Source: Cryptomeria japonica
Taxonomy: Eukaryota; Streptophyta; Pinopsida; Cupressales; Cupressaceae
Direction of reading: 5' to 3'
DNA length: 64,000 nt
Assembly: GCF_030272615.1 (NCBI RefSeq)
Contig: NC_081415.1
Coordinates: 509,551,373-509,615,372, forward strand
Positions 33,908-45,383 of the stretch are shown piece by piece (position 1 is the stretch's first letter; every line of letters starts with the position of its first letter). A program made the position numbers and the translations under genes. A model generated the notes under the pieces. It was given only the letters and a program-made list of their open reading frames with translations, was not told where the DNA came from and did not search any database.

Positions 33908-34789
33908 CCTCATTGCCTCTCATTTGTAAGAGATTTTTTAGAATTGTTGGTGTATGCTGCAGCTTTTGAATATAAATCATTGTTCGACATGATGGTGATT
34001 TTGTTTTTCAAGTGTTGTCTTGCATTCAAGGTTCTCAATTCCTCCAAGTTAGATTAGAATTCGCTTTCAATGTTTGTTAGATTGAATGAATGAATTGTTG
34101 AGTATATTTGTGGGTAATCTATTAATCCATACTACTAGCCTCTTGCTGATTGTAAGTGCACCGTGCGTGGTCAACTGTAAATTTATGCAAGCTTAACTTC
34201 GATTATTATCCATCCATTGTTATGCATCAACTTGGATGGCCTCAATGTTGGATGGTAATAATTTGAAAATCTATGAAATACACCTTAGATGATTGCACTA
34301 AGCTCGTGTTAAGATCTGTTCGACTTGATGGTGAGACCTTGCCTAGTTTGATTCCACTAAATTTGTTCATCATTTCCTACATTCCTAGGTTTAGAATAGA
34401 TTTCCTTAACCCTATTCCCTTTTGTCCTTTTTTAGAAAGTCTTGTTAGAATTGAGTCAAGAACTACATTGCCAAATCCTAAATTATCAGCACACCCATTC
34501 CACATTCATGATATGCAAAGTTAATTCGAACACTTGTGTAAGTCTCCAAGCAAAAACAACAATTCGCATCGATCATTGAGTTACCCACTCATCAAGTCCT
34601 GATTGTAGAAACCTTGGAATCATTTTAGTTGATCATATCCTTAGCATTTGAGGTGATTTTGTTCAAGAGAGGGTAAAGTACTTTGGTATTTTATTTTGAA
34701 TGTTATGTGCATAAAACACACATCAACAGGTAGGACGAGTTGACACATGACTTGTTTTACTTGTGGGAGGTGTTCGTCAACTAGTACGT

Positions 34790-36480
34790 TCGACAGGAGG
34801 CTCGTGCAAACGAGGTCCCGAAGAGTGTTGTAGGAGAGGCCCTAACTGTGAACGACACCATCGATCGTCTCCTTTCTAGACTACCAAGGTTGTTGGCATG
34901 TAACCTCATTGCCCACCAAGACTTGTGCAAGAACAACAATTGAGAGCAACATTGGCAACAAATATTGCAATGATACAAAGAGAGAAACTGTAGGGAGGAA
35001 GAAGAGAGGGATATGAGCAGACACTGTACCCCTAGCAATTAATACCCCTACGACCAAACAAAGAAAGGAAGCATATTGCAAACACCTAGGAGGAGAGAGA
35101 GGGATCAGTGAGAAGATCTCTCTGGATCAAGGAACAAAGTGACAAATGACAATGATTATGGAGAATAGTTGAGGAGTCCCAGAGTCTAGCAAGGAGCAAG
35201 AGCAGAAGTGTCAATTGAAGCCGTAGTCGGGAGAGGCATGCTCCACGTATATGGAGTGAGTGGGAGGAAGTTGACAGTTTCCTACCACTCTCAAATGAGG
35301 TAAACGAGGATATTGTCGATCGGGCAGATAATCAACCCGTACACTCAGTATTAGATGAAGGGACTGACTCCACATCCACAAAAAGTAGTTTGTTTGTACA
35401 GTCGGTATGTGATGAAGAAGGCAACGAAGGAAGGGACCTCTAGAGTGACGTCGAGATTTTTGAACACAATTTGTACCACATTGAGAGTCTATCCATAAGA
35501 GAGGGATCGGGAATGGGGGGCTTGAGCCAAGGTGCAGAGGATGCAGATGGTGGACGGCTTGCATGTGGCCGAGAGTGCAAGTGAACCATGGGAACGCTGA
35601 GATCCAAGCAATCCAATTTGGTCCTAGCCACCAGGTACATACTGTTTGAGGATGATGGTGACCCCCTTTGAGTCTAGTAGTGGATAGGCAATAAATTCCC
35701 AAGTTCACCGGTAATGGATTAGAGGATCGTATAAGACATTGCAAGACATGTGAAACCATGTGGCTAGCAAGCGGTTAGGACGACAAAGACTACTGGTTGA
35801 GGTCATTCCCTACAACATTAAGGGGAATGGTAATATATTGGTTTTCAGAGTTGTAAGTGAGACACTTAAGTTTGTGGGAAAGCGTGAAGAAGGCATTCTA
35901 GGAGGAATTCAAATTCCAACGGGATGACAATGAAATTGTGGTGGAAACCTATAATGCTAAACAGGAAAAAATGAAAATTTACGAGCTTACAATCGTACGC
36001 TTAAGGAGTTGTTGGGTAAGATGGAAAACCAACCAATCCATGGGCTGATAGAAACGATGGTTCATCGAGGGGTTGATCCCCTCATCGAGGAAGAAAATGA
36101 AGGTGGTATCCCCATAGTCGTATGCAGATTCTAACAATCGGGTGTTGGGCATCAAAAGTGAAAAGAAAACATCCCGAGGAAAGAAGAAAGCCAAGGATGA
36201 TGACAGTACGGAGGAGAGCAGCAGCGACGGTGAAACTAAGACAATACAAGCCCTTTGACAAGACATGTTGAGAATGATGAAATAATTGAAGGCTGAAAAG
36301 GAGGACTTGAAGGAGAATAAGGAAATGTGGTGCACCAATTTCAAAGTAGGTCACATAAAGATAATGTCCCAAGAAACTGTTCTACATTCCATTAAGGAAT
36401 GCTCATACAACTTGAAGACAAGAAGCACACAAGTGCTCCTTGCTCAAGGGGAACAAGCAACCCCTTTGGCACACCTCTAA
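34790..36480 (+). pseudogene. gag: Element B gag remnant
   Basis: Sequence homologous to element C gag is scattered over three frames: EARANEVPKSVVGEALTVND near 34800, CREEEERDMSRH near 34990, RAYNRTLKELLGKMENQP near 35985. Stops and shifts are frequent and 35100-35750 is barely readable. The role would have been capsid formation. Confidence 0.6.
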
Positions 36481-36599
36481 AACCACCTGCCAATCCTAAT
36501 GCATTGCTTGGCGGGTACCGTAACATAGGTAGGGGAATAATAAGAATGGCTACAACAATAACAATAACACCTCACAAAGGGGAATATAGTACAACGCGA

Positions 36600-37360
36600 A
36601 TGGTAGACCCATGATCCAGTTTTGGAATTGTAATGAATGGGGTCACTTCGCATGGGTTTGTTAGAGCAGTCAAAATAACGATGTAGGTTTAATATGCAAG
36701 TGGTGTGGACTCGAAAACCATGAAGATGCCGACTACCCGAAACAAAAAGGGGTAAACATGCTGGCTGCGAAAGAGCTGGATGAGGAAGCACTGGCAATCA
36801 TCAGATTGCAAACAAAGAAAGCAGTATATCTAGACCCCTGTAGGGAGAAGGAAAGACTTTGGGAAGTCAAAGCCGATGTGGAATGGGCAATGGCAGAGGA
36901 AAGAAGAGCTTCTAATGAAATTGCTACCGCTAGTACTCCACTATGGTCGGAATATGAGAAAAGCATAGTGAGGTAGGTGTTGCAAACCTCAATTCTTGTA
37001 TGGGTAATTGACCTTCTACAAACCATGGTACAACTAAAAATGGTCATTACTAATATAGTTGGTGACAACACAGTCGGCCTGGAACAACACAATACACAAA
37101 AGGAATCGACCGTGAAGTCACTTGGCAACCTGGCCATTGATCCCATGTTGTTGACGGTGAGCATTGGAAGAAAGACGTCTGTTGTCAAGATTGAAATAAT
37201 CAGAAGGAAGCTGACGAACACCATTGTCCATGGAGGCTTAGGAGTCAATGTGTTGCCAAAAGAAACACGGAAATATCTGGGGAAGCCAACACTTTGGTTG
37301 CCAACCTTCCACCTGGTAGTTGTCGACAACATGATATCAAGCCACTTGAGACATTGATGG
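36600..37360 (+). pseudogene. Element B nucleocapsid and protease remnant
   Basis: A zinc-knuckle-like segment (WNCNEWGHFAWVC, then CKWCGLENHEDADYPKQ) starts near 36620. The protease region near 37215-37290 reads TIVHGGLGVNVLPKETRK, where element C reads TIVDGGSGVNMLPEETW; the catalytic Asp has become His. 36758-36976 is an open linker frame. Confidence 0.65.
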
Positions 37361-37739
37361 CACAAAAGGTGACAATTGGCACACAATATTATTTCCTGGA
37401 CTTCTTAGTGATTCCACTGGAAAAGAAGGCGTACGAAGTTCTCCTCGAAAGGGTTGGCTGATCATTGCCAAGGCCAATCACAACTAGAAGTAGAACACAC
37501 TGTCCATCGAGAGTGAAGGGAGAAAGTATGTCATCGACTTGAGGAATCAGGTGGTGAGCAAAGAATTCGCATCCTTTGACTTAGAGTCTGAGGGCGGAGA
37601 TTTCAGGATGGATAAAGTGTGGAGATTTTGGGATGGATGAAGGGCGGAAGGTGATGGAACTTGATGACGAAGGGATACATGAATTGGAAGACTTCTTGGA
37701 GGATGAGACAATTTCCCTGAATGGGTTGTTTCATTGGTA

Positions 37740-39162
37740 GATGGAGGACTATGAAATCTTCCACCCCAAGTGTAGCATGATATAGATCTCAAAGATTGAG
37801 GAAGTTGATAATGGTACAAAGAGTGCCACATTTCATCCAGAGTATGAAGAATATAAGGAGGGAGTAGCACGAGTAGACGACACACCTGCACACCGCTTTG
37901 AACGGGATAAAATCATAAAATATTAAGAACCGAATGTGAAGAAGGTGAACCTTGGTGATGAAGACAATCCAAAGATGATATTGGTCGGTGATGATTGGAA
38001 ACCCGTATTGAAGGCAGTTGCGTTCAAAATATCTATGGAGTACAAGGATGTCTTTGCATGGACGTAGAAAGATCTGAAGGGGATATTGCCAGTGTTATGC
38101 ATACACAAGATCTCTCTCGTACTAGGTGCATAACTCGTACTAAAGAGGCCGTACTGGATGAACAAGAACTATGTTGCCAAGGTACATGAAGATATTGAGA
38201 AAATGTTGGAGGTAGGCATAATTTTCAAAGTGGAAGCAAGTGAGTGAGTTTCTCCAATTGTCACATCCCTCAAGAAGGAAGCGAACTATATAAGGATTTG
38301 TGTGGCCTTCAAATGCGTTAATGCGGTAACCATCAAGGACCCCTTCCCGATCCCGTTCACCAACACTATATTGGAAGAGGTTGCATGCCACGAGATATAC
38401 TCCTTCATGGATGGATTTTTCGGGTACAATCAGATAAGCATTGCCAAGGAGGTCAAACTCAAAACTACCTTCGTTGTGGGGGACGGGTGTATGCGTACAA
38501 CAGGATGCCGTTCAGCTTGTCTAACACCTCGGCCACCTTTTAGCTGATTTTATGCACATCTTTGATAAAATGTCAGTGGGCAATTTCAAAGCTTTCTTGG
38601 ACGATGGGTTCATATATAGCGGGCAAGAGAACCACCTCACCACACTCCGGGAAGGCATGGAAAGGTGTTGAAGGGCATGATTGGCTTTAAACTTGAAAAA
38701 GTGTAGATTTATGGTGCCACAAGGGAAAATGCTTGGCCACATAGTATGCAAGGAGGAATTGAAGACAAACCTTGACAAGGTAGGGATCATTATTTAGATG
38801 GAAGCCCTAGAGAACGTAATAGGCATAAAGCCATTCCTCAAGCATGTAGGCTACTATCGGCGGTTCAATGATTTAAAGTCCAGACTCGTGAGTGCACTGA
38901 TCCTGACGTATCCAGTTTGGGACCAAGAATTTCAGGTGCACGTGGATGCATCCAATTATGCAATTGGGGCCATACTGGCACAAGTGGGCATACATGGATT
39001 GGACCATCTAGTTTTCTTTGCAAGTTGCCTACTTTCCAAGGCCGAGAGGAATTACAATGTGACGGAGAGGGAGGCACTTGGCATGGTATACTCCATACAA
39101 AAGTTTCGCCACTACCTACGAGCAACATCCTTCACGTTTTATGTAGACCATTAGGCATTGAT
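37740..39162 (+). pseudogene. Element B reverse transcriptase and RNase H remnant, truncated
   Basis: MEDYEIFHP opens the stretch, as in element C. RT motifs follow: ICVAFKCVNAVTIKDPFPIP near 38297, SFMDGFFGYNQISIAKE near 38403, and AFLDDGFIYSGQ near 38590 (the catalytic Asp pair is retained). Then comes RNase H (HVDASNYAIGAILAQ near 38940, REALGMVYSIQKFRHYL near 39070). The frame changes repeatedly. It ends in FYVDH followed by a stop, exactly where element C begins. Confidence 0.75.
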
Positions 39163-39628
39163 TGTTTTGCCTCGTCGGGTATGATTCAGAACATTATAGA
39201 ATGCGAGCAAAACATAATAGTATACATATGCACGAAATGTAGAGAACTTAGAACTATATATTCATTAATGCCAACATTACAATGTATCTTCAGAATAACG
39301 TAACAACATTAGCATAATCATAATACCACTATCCAGAGATTGGGTACACAAATATATATACATGGGTGTCGACCGGCTATCGGTGCCAACCGTCAGCAAC
39401 CGTCGACCAACCGCCGACCCCTAACCATTTACTAACAAATACTAATTTTCTTGACAACATCATCCCCCCCAAAAAAGAGAGTCGTCTTCGGACGACACGC
39501 AACAAAATGGGGATACCATAATGACAACAACTACAGAAAAAAAATCGAGCTGGGGGTCGAGAAAGCGTCCCTGAAGAAGAAGGTGCAAGAGGAGGGGTCG
39601 GTGCAAATGCAGCCAACTGCTCTCTCAA

Positions 39629-42600
39629 CTAGCGGGCTTGTTGCGTCCTATACTGGAGGTCCTGCTCGAGTACCAGGTGTCGCTTCCGCGAAGTTTTCAC
39701 CATGAACATCGCCTCCATGACTTCCTTATGTTTCTTGTCCAATTCCAAAACTAAAGTGAGGTGACTCTCTACTGCTGCCCGTGTAGCCGCCTTGTGTGCC
39801 AATTCCGCCTTTGCCTGGACCAACTCCTTGTAATGTCCGGTACGCTTATCCTCTTGTATGACAACACAACCTCCACCGTACGGACAACACAACCTCCACT
39901 CCGTACGACCAACACACCTTTCACCGTACGACCAACACACCCTCTATCGTACGGTCAACTCAGGATGTACAGTACGATCGCCACCGTACGACCCTTCACT
40001 TTGTACTCCCAACACAGCCTCCACCACCCATACAACCAACATCGTACAACCTCCACCGTACGACCCTCCACCCATACGTTCCTTGCCTTTCGTACGGTCA
40101 ATTGACTCTCCTATGCAAAACTAATAATCTCGGCCCCGGAAAGATGGTTTTGTTATATGTAATATGTTGGTGCTATAACTATGTGAGAGATCTAAAGACA
40201 AGCAATGATGTTACGAACAATTACTGGAATACTAGAATGCTCGAATTATGAATATTATTCAGAACACTATCAGATATCGTTGTCTAATACAGATTTTTCT
40301 TCGAATGAAGACTTCACAAATTTGTAGCATAATATGAAATATCATAATGATATTTCCAATGGCAAACTAGGGTGGCTGTGAACCACTGAAACTGCGATCA
40401 CAGAATAGGGAGGATCTTGCACCTCCGAAATTGCACAATGCCAAACTCCAACTGGAATTCACAAATACAAAGAAAACATCGAATTCACCATCATACCTAC
40501 AACTATGCCAAACTCGGTCATATAAATGGGCTCCAGGAAGTTTCCCGAAGGGTTACAAACGATCGACACCAAAAAGTTTATAACGAACTAATTAATAAAA
40601 AGGGCCCGAAGTATATTATTAAGTACGAGGTTGTACAATAATTTATTTAAAATTTAAGACCACTTAATTAATTAACTTAATTCACTTTATTTAAATTGGG
40701 GACATTACACCTCCTCCAATGCCGTCACCCGAGCACTCTGCTGCAGGAGCTCCTCCTCAATGGTCTGCAGCTGAGTGGCTAGCTCCTCCCGAGCTGTGAT
40801 GGCTCCCACCCGCTCTGCCTCCGCCCTAGATGTCAAAGTTTGTGCACGTCAGAGCTCATAGTAGCCGTCTCGGAATGCTTGCTCCACCTGTCGCAACATG
40901 TATGTCCCACTCTTACCAGTAGGCGCCTTGCACCTCCATTCCTCCATCATGGCAGGTGTCTCGACTGCATGCCATCCACTCGAATCAAAACACTTGGCAA
41001 ACTCCTCTGCACATCCCCCTGTGGCAAATGCAAGTAGATCCTCCATTGCACTCTGTCCAAGAGCCAGTTCCTGAACGGAAGCTGCCATCCGTCGTGCACT
41101 GGCCTCCACATCTGCCAAGGCAACCATCCTTTGTGCACTGGCCTCCATCTCTACCAGAAACTACTTCACCGCACCTGACTCACTCTGCATAGAGGATGCT
41201 ATTTGCTGGTTAGGCTCAACAACCCTATAGTCCTCTCCAAGCACCTTATCCTGAAGGAGATCCATAGCTGACTCCTGTTGTTGGTGAGAACTCCCCTCCT
41301 CTAGATCTTCTATCTCTGGCGACAACAGTGGCTGTGGTGAAGGAGGTCAAGACCCAACCGGTGCCATGGGATTTGCCTGGTAACAGTCCAACCATACATC
41401 CCATGCGTGGACCGTACTCTCCAACTCAGCCTCTTTCTCTCTAGCGGGCTTCTGACTTGTAGGCACACTCTCCAACTCGACCCCTTGCTTTGGAGCGGGC
41501 ACCTGGCTCGTGGGCATTCAGTGTGCTGGTGGGATGGCACTAAACGGTGTTTGCGTGGGTGGAGGTCGCAATCGTCCAAATCTTGGCACTGGTATAGCTC
41601 CCACTGTCATCCCCGAAGTAGGGAGTGGAGTTAGTTCACCATCCACCTCTAGCAAGGATGGAGTGAAAATAAGTCGTCCAGTCTTCACCTCTCTCTAAGG
41701 TCTGACCCCCCTCGATGGTGCTACTCCAACCGTACTCGTACCACTCACGGGTGCACCCATGACACCTTCTGCACGTGTACCGCCACCAACACTATCCAAT
41801 GTCTCCTCTCCATGACTCTGTCCTACTACTTCTTGACTAGCCAGACATAAGGCATCATTGCGGCCATTGCTGCTGGAAGAGGTATCCGTCGACCCTTCCC
41901 TTGCATTGCTCTCCTCCTCTTCAACCAACTTTGGCTCACTCTCCGAAGCCACCACCTACTGCCGCCTTCGCTTCCTGCTAGGTTGGGCATCCTCACTTCC
42001 TGTGAAGGTATCTAGGCGAGTCCAGTAAAAGATAGGTTGCCGCGAGGGGTCCACTCAGTTCTGCGGCTTCCACACATATCGTTCTGAGGGTACCTGTGTT
42101 CGGACGACCTCCAGAAAAAGTCTAATGGCATGAAAGGGCATATAGAAGGCTTTATGTTTCAGCATGAGGAATTCATGAATCCTATCCGACAGTACAGATG
42201 CCCAATCATACACCGTACCATTCCTTAACCCGTTCATTGAAGCTATCATGGGTACAACAGTGTCTGAGGCTCGACTGGCTCCCGTAAGTCTACTCTTCAT
42301 CACATCTAGCAGACATTGCCATTCGCCTGACACAATGTAAGACTTCTTTAGCCCTCGTTCCTTCGACGCATTCACTCGTTCCCATTCCTCTGCTGTCAAG
42401 TCATCGCGACACACTAACTGTAGAAGTTTCTACCTGTTTTCAGTTGACATCTTTGTGGTGTTTTTATCAACTTTCTTGCCCTTGCCAGGAATGTCGAATA
42501 CTCTGGTAAATGCTTCTACTGTAAATGACACCATTACTGTGCTCTGCTGGTAGGTGAATACAAATTCCCTAGCATTTCTATCATAAGCAGTTATCATCAT

Positions 42601-43008
42601 CCTGAGACATGGCTCAAAATCTCGAATAACAAACATAGGCATTTGAATTGCCCAATGCACTCATGCATGTCGAAGGGAATCCTTGATGAGGTGATTGTTT
42701 GGAGTCTCTAGCCACCACGTTCTAAACATAGTTCCGCTCAACCCTTCGAAGGTGATGGTATCTGCTGTGACCTTTGCCGACTTTGTCTTTCCTTTCCCAA
42801 CTTTGCTTGTATCCGTCTTGCATGCAACCCTCACTCCTGACGACAATGTTCTTTTTCCTTTGTCGATGGTTGCACGCTGGGTTCTGCTATTGTTGCTTTC
42901 CTGGACAGTTGTTGTTTTAAAGGCTCCAACTGTTGTAACTGTTTTCTCCAATCTCGTTTTGCCTTTCCAGAGTCCATTAACTAAACTTAGTAATTGGTGG
43001 GATAACAC
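39629..43008 (-). pseudogene. Element C U3-region protein, 831 codons, stops but no frameshift
   Basis: ATG 43008 opens a single frame that runs to TAG at 39629-39631 once the insert at 39829-40710 plus one copy of its CTCCT duplication (887 bp) is removed. It has about nine in-frame stops but no frameshift. Near residues 115-190 it reads FEPCLRMMITAYDRN, then STVMVSFTVEAFTRVFDIP, which resembles AYLSEEAISEAFHLP of the element A gene only in pattern. A basic tract RKRRRQ lies near 41960, a Ser/Glu-rich and Pro-rich linker follows, and the C-terminus is Ala/Glu-rich coiled coil (REELATQLQTIEEELLQQ, then ELVQAKAELAHKAATRAA). Several stops fit CGA to TGA or CAG to TAG changes. No known family recognised; no membrane segment. 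Confidence 0.6.
39829..40710 (+). repeat. Solo LTR (about 882 bp) inside the element C U3 gene
   Basis: Starts TGTAATGTCC and ends GGGGACATTACA (C), with CTCCT at 39824-39828 and again at 40711-40715. Removing it with one CTCCT rejoins the host frame exactly, which supports the boundaries. Its first 260 bp carry a tandem-like series of CCGTACGACCAACACA words. Strand is uncertain because both ends are inverted copies of each other. Confidence 0.75.
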
Positions 43009-43054
43009 TTATACTATTCAAATACCGTTATTTTTATTTTCCTTCCTCCGGTTG

Positions 43055-43765
43055 TCCTTGTACGGTTTTTCCTATTGGCTCCAGCTTGTATGGATTTGTA
43101 CCATGATTTTGCTTCTTGCGTCGTACGACTTGTATACTCTTCACGCGACACCTCCTAAGAGATGTACGGATTGGTTTTTGTGCACCGAACCCTTTGCTTC
43201 CTGCACTTATGACCTTACACACTCTGTACGAATTTTCTTGTCACTAGCAATGTACGAGATTGGTAGTGTACGAATTTCCTTGCTTCTGATTGTGTACGGA
43301 TCATCTTTTCCCGTTGTGCCGCCGATGTACGGATTTATGCTCCTGTCGTCCTCCTTTGTTATGCTGTACGAAAATCTTGCCCGATCGTACGAAATGCTAC
43401 TACTTGGTCGTACAGATTTATCACTTCCTTTGCTATCTTTTGCCACCTTATGAATTTCACCCTTCAATTACACGACTTCTGCAATTTGAATCCTATGGAT
43501 TTTATGTATGGATCTGCCTTTTCACCGTAAGGCTTCTCCTGATCTATTGGTGTACGGATGCCTTGTGATTTTCCCCTTTTTTGTTGGACGACAACTTCAA
43601 TGGTTTTGCCTTATTCCCCTCGTGCAATATACTTGCTTCCTTGCCTTTATCGTATTGTGCCATACACACTATTGCTCCCTTACTTTTGCCATACACTAGT
43701 GTGTTTATTGTGTCTTGATCGCCGTACAATTTTTCCCTTGTGGATTTTGCTTAGCCGTATGATAA
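43055..43765. repeat. Dispersed GTACG motif array in the element C leader
   Basis: About 14 occurrences of TGTACGGAT/CGTACGAA-like words (near 43059, 43128, 43162, 43226, 43252, 43268, 43295, 43327, 43364, 43389, 43410, 43552, 43723, 43758) at irregular 16-170-bp spacing, directly upstream (minus strand) of the U3 frame ATG. The core GTAC is self-complementary. Flanking bases vary, so this is not a simple tandem repeat. Confidence 0.65.
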
Positions 43766-43784
43766 GTTCCTCCAAAATTATTAT

Positions 43785-43860
43785 TATTTTTTTCTTTTTC
43801 CTTTTTTTTTTCTTTCTTTTTCTTTTTTTTTTCTTTTTTCTTTTTCTAACTAAAAAATAA
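43785..43860 (-). promoter_or_regulatory. Candidate polypurine tract of element C
   Basis: Almost pure A/G on the minus strand for about 65 bases, between the integrase region and the inferred LTR start. Length exceeds a typical tract, so part may be simple repeat expansion. Confidence 0.45.
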
Positions 43861-43869
43861 AATAATTAC

Positions 43870-45175
43870 CATTTCAAATTGTCCGGCTAGGCCCTGCCTC
43901 TGTACGAACTGGGTCATTCCGCTGCTGCCTGCGGTGATACATTTTTAATTTTGACCTATTCACTGTGTCCTTGATTGGTTGGTCGTCCAACGTTGACAAC
44001 TTGATTGCTCCATTCTCCGTTACTTCTTGGACTTTGTAGGGACCCAACTATCTCACTTTATATTTTCCAGGTTTGATCTCATTTCGTTGGTTATACTTAA
44101 ACACCCATTGGCCTAGACGGTATTCCATATGTCTAAGATGCTTATCATGCCAAAAATTCTGTCGTTGCTGAGCTGCTTCAGTGGCCCATTGGGCCATCAT
44201 TCTCCGTTCGTACAGCTTACCCAACGGGTATAATCGTTCCCGTAGACTCTCCATGTCTCCTAGTCGGTTCTCAATTGCTATCCGCAGGCTAGGCACCATG
44301 AATTCTGCCGGTACGATGGCCTCCTGACTGTACATCAACTGAAAGGGTGTCTGCCCTGTTGTCACTTTGTACGTGGTCCTGTACGTCGACAGTATAGATT
44401 GTAGCTTTTCTTCCCAGTCTTCTTGTTCGATCCCGCATGATTTATAGATTACCGATACCAATATTTTGTTAGTGGCCTCTGCCTGGCCGTTGGCCTTGGG
44501 ATAGTACGGGCTCGACAAAGAATGAAAAAACTTGAACTTCGTTGTGAGCAATTTAACTACGTTGTTCACGAAGTGCCCACCTCTATCACTTGTCAATTGA
44601 ATAGGAATGCCATACCTCGTAATGATTTGTTCATAAATGAAGCTTGCAGTACTCAAAGTGGAGTTATCTGGTTGTGCCCGTGCCTCTGCCCACTTTGTCA
44701 AATATTCAGTGGTCAACACAATGTATCGACACCGTCGTGCACAACTGGCCTTCGATGGTACGATGAAATCTAGACCCCTGCGCTCGAACAGTTCTTGGGC
44801 ATGAGAAGGGTTGAGGGGCATAAAGTCCCTTTTCAATGGTTTTCTTGCCCTCTGGCAAGTATCACAACCCACCACCCATTCACGCGCATCATTATACAGG
44901 GTAGGCCACCATAGTTCTGCAAGCAACACTTTCCGCATTGTGGTATTTGGTCCCATGTGACCACTTGCGGGTCCTCAATGTGCTTCCCTTAGCACTCCTG
45001 GAATCTCCTCTTCCATAACACACCTTTGCAGTACCGAATCAGGGCCCATTTTGTAAAGTAACCCATTAATCAATTGAAATGTCCTACTTCTCAGTGCAAC
45101 TTCCTTTTTTCTCCTAGTAGCATGTTTGCTGGAAACCGAGAGGTTGACAAGCACTCCCCAATTCTTTCGTACCAT
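43870..45175 (-). pseudogene. Element C integrase (one in-frame stop)
   Basis: One frame from 45175 continues past a TGA near 44975 (EAH-stop-GPASGHMG; the stop is explained by CGA to TGA) to 44048. The HHCC finger includes EAH...GHMG and CDTCQ; the DDE core has D in RRGLDFIVPS, D in TSDRGGHFVN and E in NGQAEATNK. A C-terminal GPYKVQEV segment continues below 44048 after another stop. There is no chromodomain. Apart from the stops, the catalytic residues are in place. Confidence 0.85.
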
Positions 45176-45383
45176 GATGGTAATGCAGCTATTTGAAATA
45201 AATGGGCATCGGGAAAATCGTCGTTGACTCCGTCGGGTGGCTCTCCGGATTTAATTCATGACAGTTGATCAGCAATGACACGGCTCTTGCCGGGACGTAC
45301 AATATTTGTGAATGTGAACTCTTCAAGTAGGATAAGCCACTGACTGATCCTCCCCTGAATAATAGGTTTGTTCACCAGGTACA

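Larger units (their letters stand above)
31047..34728 (+). repeat. Giant-LTR copy 3: 3' portion only
   Basis: Homology with copy 2 begins abruptly at about 31047 inside the U3 gene and continues to the LTR 3' end (CACACATCAACA, ending 34728). It keeps the gene's 3' two thirds, the AAACCCTAATTAGG block, the TATA box and R-U5. The LTR end abuts element B inside its gag, so the LTR probably once inserted into element B; the left side was later lost. Confidence 0.8.
34729..39162 (+). mobile_element. Element B: decayed Ty3/Gypsy element, gag to RNase H
   Basis: Plus-strand remnants align in order with minus-strand element C: gag N-terminus (EALTVND...RLLSRLPRLLACNLI, about 34800-34920), capsid fragment (RAYNRTLKELLGKMENQP, about 35985-36040), zinc knuckle, protease, RT and RNase H. 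It starts directly at the end of giant-LTR copy 3 and stops at the LTR end of element C (39162/39163), in mid RNase H. Element C therefore seems to have inserted here. No LTR of element B itself is visible. Confidence 0.8.
39163..43780 (-). repeat. 3' LTR of element C (start approximate), carrying a motif array and a long frame
   Basis: The LTR end at 39163 is firm from comparison with 49909. The start is inferred from the purine tract at 43785-43860, so total length is about 4.6 kb (3.7 kb without the inserted solo LTR). Order on the minus strand is GTACG-motif array, 831-codon frame, a TATATATA-type box near 39347-39357, then about 190 bp of R-U5. This repeats the layout of the giant LTR of element A in another lineage. 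Confidence 0.6.

Noticed and set aside
35211-35759. Minus-strand 182-codon frame
   Set aside because: It is antisense to decayed element B gag and has no recognisable motif.
36733-37386. Minus-strand 217-codon frame
   Set aside because: The sense strand here carries the element B zinc knuckle-protease region, so this is a shadow frame.
42695-43453. Plus-strand 252-codon hydrophobic frame
   Set aside because: It is antisense to the element C gene and its motif array; hydrophobicity follows from the T-rich strand.
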